From positions 48,038,409 to 48,102,408 of the forward strand of contig NC_060065.1 of assembly GCF_020283565.1 (NCBI RefSeq): a DNA stretch of 64,000 nt. Direction: 5' to 3'. A program made the position numbers and the translations under genes. The notes under the pieces were generated by a model. The model ran no database searches. It was not told the origin of the DNA and worked only from the letters and a program-made list of their open reading frames with translations. Position 1 is the first letter of the stretch. Every line of letters begins with the position of its first letter. Shown one piece after another: positions 57,308 to 64,000 of this stretch. The DNA comes from Trifolium pratense. Taxonomy: Eukaryota; Streptophyta; Magnoliopsida; Fabales; Fabaceae.

Positions 57308-57562
57308 TGTTGAAGTAAAATTGTACTTCTCATTGATCACTAACAACAATACAAGCCTATATATAGGCAAAGTCCCAAACACACAAAACAACTTTTTGGC
57401 TTAGGCAAGGCAAGCCCATAGTCAGGCTAGGCACGCGCGCGAGCAGGCAAGCTGCTGCAGGCCAAGCTGCAGGCCAGCCTTGCTTGAGGCCCAAGCTATC
57501 AACTAAAACACAATTACACATAACAATTGAACTCTACAACAATACAAGTGATCATCCTAACA
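57308..57562 (-). repeat. 5' LTR of the Copia element
   Basis: 255 bp, TGTTGAAG..CCTAACA, matching the other LTR across its length. Confidence 0.95.
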
Positions 57563-59248
57563 AAAACTGGGGACAAATAATGTGACTTAATTAGTAAATC
57601 TACACAAAAGTGTTGCTCAACTTAAATGGATAATGAACCGGTGGTTCAGAAATGATTTCTCTTAGCTGGTGACGATTCAGCTGATAGGAGTGATGAATGG
57701 TGATGGTGAGATGGTTTCTTGATCTTTATGGGGGAAAAGGTACATGTAAAAATGTTAGCACTTCAACGCTCAAATCATTATTTAAAAGAGATAAAATGGA
57801 GTGTAGAATTGGAGGCGCGAATATTTCATACATAGGGCTTAATATATGAATACTTATATATAGGAGAATATTAGAGTTTAGAGTATAATGGGGTCCCCAA
57901 TGTGTAGATGATCTACCACATATAACACCTGAGTTGTCCTTTATTTTGAGAGCACGTTTGGATATTGGGGGCGTTTAGCCTCTATCTGTGCTCGTGGCTT
58001 GATGTATGTTGGACTTTTAGACGATCAAGAACAGTTAATAAATCATCAACATAAATATATAACCTAATCAATCCTAACAAATGAACACAAATCACAAACA
58101 CAGAACCCGTGTGTGAACATGCATGTAAGTTGAAAGAAAAAAAATATATGATGTGTGAACATTTTCGAGTGCCAATTAGATGTTAAAAATTGACGAATAT
58201 ATACACCGACTGTTAACACAAAAATGGTAAATTAAATGAGAAACAGTGACGACCAAAGATCGGTAGATTACATGAGAAACAGAGCAGGGCATGACTATGG
58301 GAGACATTGGCTTACTTAAACTCCATTTGGGTTTTTTGAGAGGTGCCACACTAATGCTTGTGCATCATTGGTCAAGATACAGCTCGAAGAATTTGGATTG
58401 AAGAAGAGAAGGGAAATAGGTGAGAGTTGTGGCTGATTTTTAGGTTTACACCCCGGTCCGTAGCATATATGCATTTGATAAAAAAAATGTGTCTGAAACG
58501 GTTTATGCGTTTTAGTGAAGTAAGTTTTGAATCTCCATTTTTTTGAAATTTTCTCTTTGTTTTTTTTTTTGTTGGCGCATCTATTTTTTTAAGAAGCCGA
58601 AAACAATTTCTCATTTTTCTGATAAATAGTAAATATCCATAAAAATTTATAAGAGATTTTGACTATAGTTAAAATGTAAACACATATTTTGAATACAAAA
58701 AAATAAAATGTAAACACATATTTTAGTTCAAAACTTTTTACAAAATTTAAAATAATCTAAATTGGTCAAAATGAAAGTTAAATGTGTGTCTGTTTGATCG
58801 GTTAAAAATAAGTGACTAAACTGGATAACTTCCATCGTATTATACAATAAGCAAAATTACACTGCAAGTGTTTTATCTTATTTTTTTGTAACATTTTGGT
58901 CTTTTATCTTTTTTTGTAACAATTTGGTCATTTATCTTTATAAACTGGAACAAATTAATCCTTTGTTTAATTTTTTATTGAAAAAATGATGATGTGGAAG
59001 GCCACATAGGATAAATTCATTTATTTTAATCCTTTTGCCTATACAATATTTGATTTGAAAATTATTTTTGAGACTAAATAAACTGAAGACTAAGAGACTG
59101 GACAAAAAGCTAAAATATTTATCTCTCACTGAATCATGAGATGACTTTTTATCCTCTGCATAAATTGATTTAATGTTTTAAATTTTTACTATATATTATT
59201 CTATCATGTATTATCAAACACAGCGTATTTTGATAAGCAAACAAACTC
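57563..59248. other. Intergenic, no gene seen
   Basis: AT-rich, with a decayed relative of the foldback repeat (ATTTGGTCATTTATC-type motifs) at about 58870-59000. Short frames here are not convincing. Confidence 0.45.
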
Positions 59249-60450
59249 GAAAATTGCTTTTTTGGCCCCCCATGTTTACTTCGAGGCCCCCAGTTTGACC
59301 ATGTTGCCCTTAAGTTTGACCATGTTGCCCTTATAAGGAGTTTGGAATCTGCAATATGAACTCACCTAATTTCGTATTGTATGATACAAAATGATGTTGC
59401 ACAAGACCTAACGTTGGATTGTTAGCCAAATTTTGAGTAAAACATATGGTTTCATTGCGGCGGTTACGAAGTGTAACGGTTTTAAAAAATTTCAGCATTT
59501 CGTTAGTTACGAAATGAAATCGCTGAGTTTCGTAATGCATGTTACGAAGTATGCGTATATAGGCTAGGTATCAGAAACTTTACTTTCATTACCAATAGAA
59601 CACTCAATCGGATTTTTCACGACCTAGGGTGATTTTGGGACGATTGAAAGGCTTCAAAGCAACGTTTCTTCACCAAAAGAGGGATCTCACACTCATTTGG
59701 AGTCACACAACAGGTAATTTATGCTTTATACCTTTTTTTTTTAAGTTTTCATAGAATTGCTGTCGTTCTGCGTTTTGGTAGTTACACTACGAAGTGACTT
59801 TGGTAGTTACGTGACAAATTTTACAGGTTTCATGAACTATTGTGCTTGTATTGGTTCAAATTGTTACGATATGGTGTTAACTGACGCTTGTTATAGAATT
59901 TTCTCATGGAATACAATTCACACGCCAGGTATGGGTCCTGTAAATTGCAGACATAATAAAGCAACCAAATGAAATAGGTCATCTAAATTTCCAACATAAA
60001 CCCTTGTTCCTGTAGCGATTCAGTGAGACGAATAGCAGGGCTTGAATGAAACTGGTTGAGATCCTTGTTCGTCGTTCTCGATCGCGATTGAAACCCTAAA
60101 AATCGCCCTTCACATCCCTAAGAACCCAGTTTTCTTCAAAATACTGAAGTGTTGGGGTTTTACTGGAATAACACGCCTAGGATACGAAATCAGGCATCTT
60201 CATTTAGTAGAATACGAAACCTAGCGTATTCGTTTTCGTAAAATATGAAGTTTAGCGTTTTCGTTTCGTAGGGTACGAAGGGTAGTCTTTTATTGGTTTT
60301 TGCAAACTTTTCTATGATGTTGTAGCCATAAGATACGAAGTATAGCGGGTTCGTATCCTATAATACGAACGCAACTAGGCCCAAAATTTGGGGTATTTTG
60401 GGATTTTTGGGGGGTTAAAAGGCAACATGAGGGCCTAAAAAGCAATTTTC
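59249..60450. mobile_element. Non-autonomous Mutator-like element (MULE)
   Basis: Ends GAAAATTGCTTTTTTGGCCC and, reversed, GAAAATTGCTTTTTAGGCCC, continuing into CATGTTGCC-type sequence on both sides, flanked by a perfect 9-bp duplication AACAAACTC (59240-59248 and 60451-60459). 1202 bp, no transposase. The interior has many TACGAA/TTCGTA motifs and is richer in GC than its surroundings. Confidence 0.88.
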
Positions 60451-60459
60451 AACAAACTC

Positions 60460-62416
60460 TTAGTGTAATTTGATAAGCAGCCCACATGTACAGAGTATGC
60501 CCAGCTTGGACTACCATAATACCATGAATTGACTCAAGTGACTTTCTAGAACATAATGATGAGAGAAAAAATGAGACTCATTTTTAATTGTAATCCTTTG
60601 GCTTATAATTTTTTTTTTCCCTAAGAAGCTAAAAAAAAAAAAAAAAAAAAAAACTAAGAAGAAACTATTTACAACAAAAAAAAATTCTATTGCGTCATTC
60701 TTAAGATGATCATGAACGCTTTTTGGAAGAAAATCATGGGTTAAGAAGTCAGCATCTGATAATGCTCCAAATTAAGCGAAAAAATCTGCATATGGATATG
60801 TTTGTTTGGTTTGATGGAAAGAAATTTACGCAAACCAATTAGTGAACATGGACTAACTTTAGTCCAAATTCATTCATTGATTTGCGTAATTTCCTTCCAC
60901 TTTCTTTCCATCATATCAAACGGACACGATAAAGAGAAATATTGGTCTGAAAGAGTGGCTTCTTAATATCTTGGATCAACAGCATGAATATGATACTTAA
61001 CCTGAGAACCTTTTACGTGATCGTTTAATGTTGAGATGAAAAGTTCAAAAGGTGTTTATAACGCCAAACATAAGTATTTACACATGTTTTCTGGTTATTT
61101 CAAAATTTAAACATAATTTAACAAATAAAAATATCAACATCATAAATCAAATAATCGATTTATAAATCTAAATTTTGTGAGCATTAAATTTAGACTTGTC
61201 ACTTTAGCATTAAAACAGTCACATAAATACCTTTTAGCAGGGTTGGATGAAAAAGAAAAATGGTGCAGATATATTATTACTTTAAGTACCAATTTTTACC
61301 AAATACCTAAAAGATTAACCTGTTAAAAATAGTAAGTTAAATGACAGTAAGATTTCTTTCGCCTAAAAAAGACAACATATTTTATTGACCAAACACAAAC
61401 ACAATAAACCAAGTGATTGAGTTAAAGATGAATTGTTCAAATTTTGACTGAAACAATTTTTTATCCAATTTTACTTACCTCCTAAATATGAGACCTCTTT
61501 CCCTTAAAACCAGAAGATTAGGACTAATGGAGTTTGGACGAAATTATTATGAACTCAACTAGTTAAAACAATAAGATTAAGACAATAATTGCACTTGAGA
61601 ATTAGTTAAATATGTTTAATTTAAATAAATTGTTATAAATTTTCTTAAGATAAAAAAATAAAATTGGATTAATAAAAAAAAAGAAAAAAAGGCCTTGGTC
61701 TACTAATCAATCAATAGACCAAACAATTCTTAGCTGAATCATATCATTCCAAATTAAATAAAACTGAAAAATATATATAAAACCAATACTATTTTTTTTT
61801 AAATAAATATAAACCAATACTACTGTAACCTTATATTGCTTCCAAGTTCCACCTGACATACAAAACCACACTCACTTTTACAACATTTGAGTATTTCATG
61901 TAATAATGTAATAACACTAAAAGTAGAAGAGCAACAAAAGAAAAAATGCATTGCTAACATGACCACATGAACCTTTTCTTTCCATACCCTTCAATATCTA
62001 TCTATACATCTCATATAAATCACTACCAACTTCCAAAATGCTGCTGGAATTGCACCATCGCGCAAATAAAATCGATGCATGTCATCTGAGAGTTGAGTAA
62101 TGGATCAGAAGATAATCACGGCAACACATGATACACGACATGTTGGCTAACACCAGAAAAATAAACACTCGGTTACAATATAAGAATACATATTCTTAAT
62201 CTTGAGATGCTTTTCAGTTTTCACTACCTACACTTTCATTCCTCTTCAAAATGGATTCATATATGAAAATTTCATATATGAGATGTAAAATAGAAAGTTA
62301 GACAATGTTAAGACCACATGATATCGCGGATTTGATGTTGGTCATGGCAAGTATTACTCGACTTGCTCTCAACACATCCATACTTTAGAAGAAAAGTGAT
62401 TGGTTTAATAGTACTA
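60460..62416. other. Intergenic and 3' flank of the bHLH gene
   Basis: No gene seen. About 60700-60960 has an imperfect palindrome (GGTTTGATGGAAAGAAATT ... AATTTCCTTCCA ... TTTCCATCATATCAAAC). About 61350-61420 (CAACATATTTTATTGACCAAACACAAACACAATAAACCAAGTGATTG) repeats 37461-37510, just past the ALMT-B stop, so a piece of ALMT 3' flank was copied here. The bHLH 3' UTR should lie just below 62417. Confidence 0.45.
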
Positions 62417-64000
62417 TTAGGCCTTCTGTGGTAAAGTGTTGTAACCTATCATGTCATCAATTGCATTCGAAGAAGACGCGTTACCCTTCATTGTTTGCTC
62501 TAGAAGACGAACGAGTGACATAAATATTTCCATTCTCGTTACGTCCCTGTTTGCCTGCAAATTAAACCACCAGGAATTTTAGATGACATCAAAATCGACG
62601 TGCAAAAGAGGGTTAAATATGTTTCAGATTCTATAAATCACGATCTTTCAAGTTTAGTCCCTATATAAATTTTATGGAATTTTACAGATACCAAATATCT
62701 AATACTTAGTTAATGAAGGTAACAACACATATGTCTGTTTACGGAGTATTACCTCAACAACGAAACGTGCCCAAATTTTGTCGTTGCGGGCTTCCATTAC
62801 CCCCTTTAAGATTGTTAAGCCCAATCCTCTGATTAAGTCAGCTATTTCTAGAAAGAAACCGCGTTCCTCACAAAGCATCTGTAAGAATAACCATGCAACC
62901 AGATTATAGAGGTGATGAAGAAGTTAGAATCGAAGAACTTCATAGATCTATAAATTAAGCATCAGCATTACCTCTACTAGCATCTGACGAGGCGGATTCA
63001 AATCTTCGACTATAATCGGACAAACCATTGATTGGGAGCCAACCTCATATGCCCATGTAGCCCCTCCCACAAAGTTGTCTTTCAAAAGCAGCCCACCTTC
63101 GTTACTAACGATCTACATATTTAAAGAATAAAGAACACATATTTTCCCCTTATTAGTGCTTCCTCGACAAATTTGTGTGTATGTGCGCATGTGTATGTGC
63201 TTGTTGTGAAAATAAATACATTTCATATCATAACTAGACAAGTTTCCTGAGACAAGAAACATATGAGTGAATATTTCCATACCTTAGAATCCCCGGTCTG
63301 TTTCAGCTTGTCGGCGTGCTTTGTCACACTTTGCAAGAAACCCATATGCTTAATGGTCCGTTCCAGCAGTGCATCTATGCTACACTGTTAAACGATAACA
63401 AATAGATCAAAGAAAAAACGTCAGTGCCTGAATATATTTAATATCTTTTGAAAAATCTGAAATGAGATAAGATATAAGAGAGGAAATACCTTCGCTCCAT
63501 TTGGAACAATCTCTCGTAACTCTTTGACGCGATCTTGAATCATTTGACGATCTTTAGGTCTAGGCCTGGGATTCTCACCTGGTTTAAGCCTTTTCCGATT
63601 AGGTTTGCAAGCTTCGTCCGGGCGCTTAGAGCATCCAGTTGAAACACTATTTTCACGCTTCACATTGCCACCATTCTCCAACCATGAACTAAGTTGGGAA
63701 CCACATATAGTAGTTGTTTGAGAGAGGTTTCCAGTATCATCCTTGCTACAACCAGACCTTAGAGAACTAGTTTCTAAGGCTCCCGTTTTACCTCCATTCT
63801 TCGAAAAACCAAACAAACCCTCTTTGAAATTACCGGACATAACCTGCTTGCAAACACGAGAGGGAATAGAGGTGATACTACTATTCCCGGTCAAGGTTGT
63901 CTTGCAAGACATGTCATCCGAATTATGTATCAAAGGACGTTGGGCCTTTGAGACCACAGCATCTAAGAGGTTGTCTGTTGACATGCCAGAAAAAATGCCA
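62417..64000 (-). CDS. LHW: LHW-type bHLH transcription factor, C-terminal half
   Basis: Five exons in the window: 64000-63490 (open at the edge), 63384-63283, 63112-62972, 62878-62753 and 62554-62417, all GT..AG and in frame. The visible part reads IFSGMSTDNLLDAVVSKA, a Ser-rich stretch, then KRLKPGENPRPRPKDRQMIQ and DRVKELREIVPNGAKCSIDA, the atypical bHLH of the LONESOME HIGHWAY family. LLERTIKHMGFLQSV forms helix 2. A C-terminal domain follows (GGATWAYEVGSQSMVCPIIV, MLCEERGFFLEIADLIRGLG, ANRDVTRMEIF). These nuclear proteins pair with TMO5-type bHLHs to drive vascular cell division and cytokinin production. Which member (LHW or an LHL) cannot be fixed without the N-terminus. Confidence 0.9.

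Larger units (their letters stand above)
52198..57562 (-). mobile_element. Full-length Copia LTR retrotransposon
   Basis: Complete minus-strand element: LTRs at 52198-53107 (with a nested insert) and 57308-57562, a primer site complementary to initiator tRNA-Met (TGGTATCAG), a polypurine tract (TTTAGGGGAGCAAT), and a 5-bp duplication AAAAC at 52193-52197 and 57563-57567. The order integrase before reverse transcriptase makes it Copia. The LTRs differ by a number of substitutions and small indels, so it is not brand-new. Confidence 0.95.

Overview
The window is nuclear DNA from a flowering plant. Genes have spliced exons with GT..AG introns, intergenic DNA is very AT-rich, and it is full of plant MITEs, SINEs, LTR elements and (TA)n, (TTA)n and (GA)n tracts. 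The dispersed repeat families and gene content suggest a legume, probably a Medicago/Trifolium-type species. That assignment is inference from remembered repeat families, not a search.

Layout. 0-15 kb is ordinary gene-rich DNA: the 3' part of a PPR gene (+), an intact CLB19-type plastid RNA-editing PPR gene (-), a TMK-type leucine-rich-repeat receptor kinase with one kinase-domain intron (-), and an HDA8-type class II histone deacetylase of three exons (-) whose first intron holds a decayed Ty3/gypsy fragment. 15-51 kb is an ALMT (aluminium-activated malate transporter) family cluster, all on the minus strand. It has two intact six-exon genes (15.3-19.9 and 37.5-41.5 kb), an extra free-standing first exon (21.9-22.2 kb), a decayed exon-4 relic (48.1 kb), and a third, more divergent six-exon gene (48.5-50.8 kb) that is complete except for one in-frame stop. 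A tRNA-Ser(GCU) gene lies inside intron 1 of that third gene. Between the ALMT copies lie a ~2.5 kb segmental duplication, a CACTA-type element, foldback elements, LINE remnants and a retroelement ORF split by a solo LTR. 52.2-57.6 kb is a full-length Copia element (-) with LTRs, PBS, PPT and target-site duplication, dead by two stops and carrying a hAT-type insertion in one LTR. A Mutator-like element with a 9-bp target duplication sits at 59.2-60.5 kb. The window ends in the 3' half of an LHW-type bHLH gene (-).

The host genes do not form one pathway: plastid RNA editing, receptor signalling, deacetylation, anion efflux and vascular transcription are unrelated jobs. The coherent story is the ALMT family expansion. 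Exon lengths (271, 141, 273, 113, 141 nt for exons 1-5) are identical in the two intact genes, so insertions can be read against paralogous empty sites. I found no wholly new biological system. The best leads are the possible alternative ALMT first exon, the tRNA gene inside an ALMT intron, the single nonsense codon in the third ALMT gene, and several transposons placed next to promoters or splice sites.
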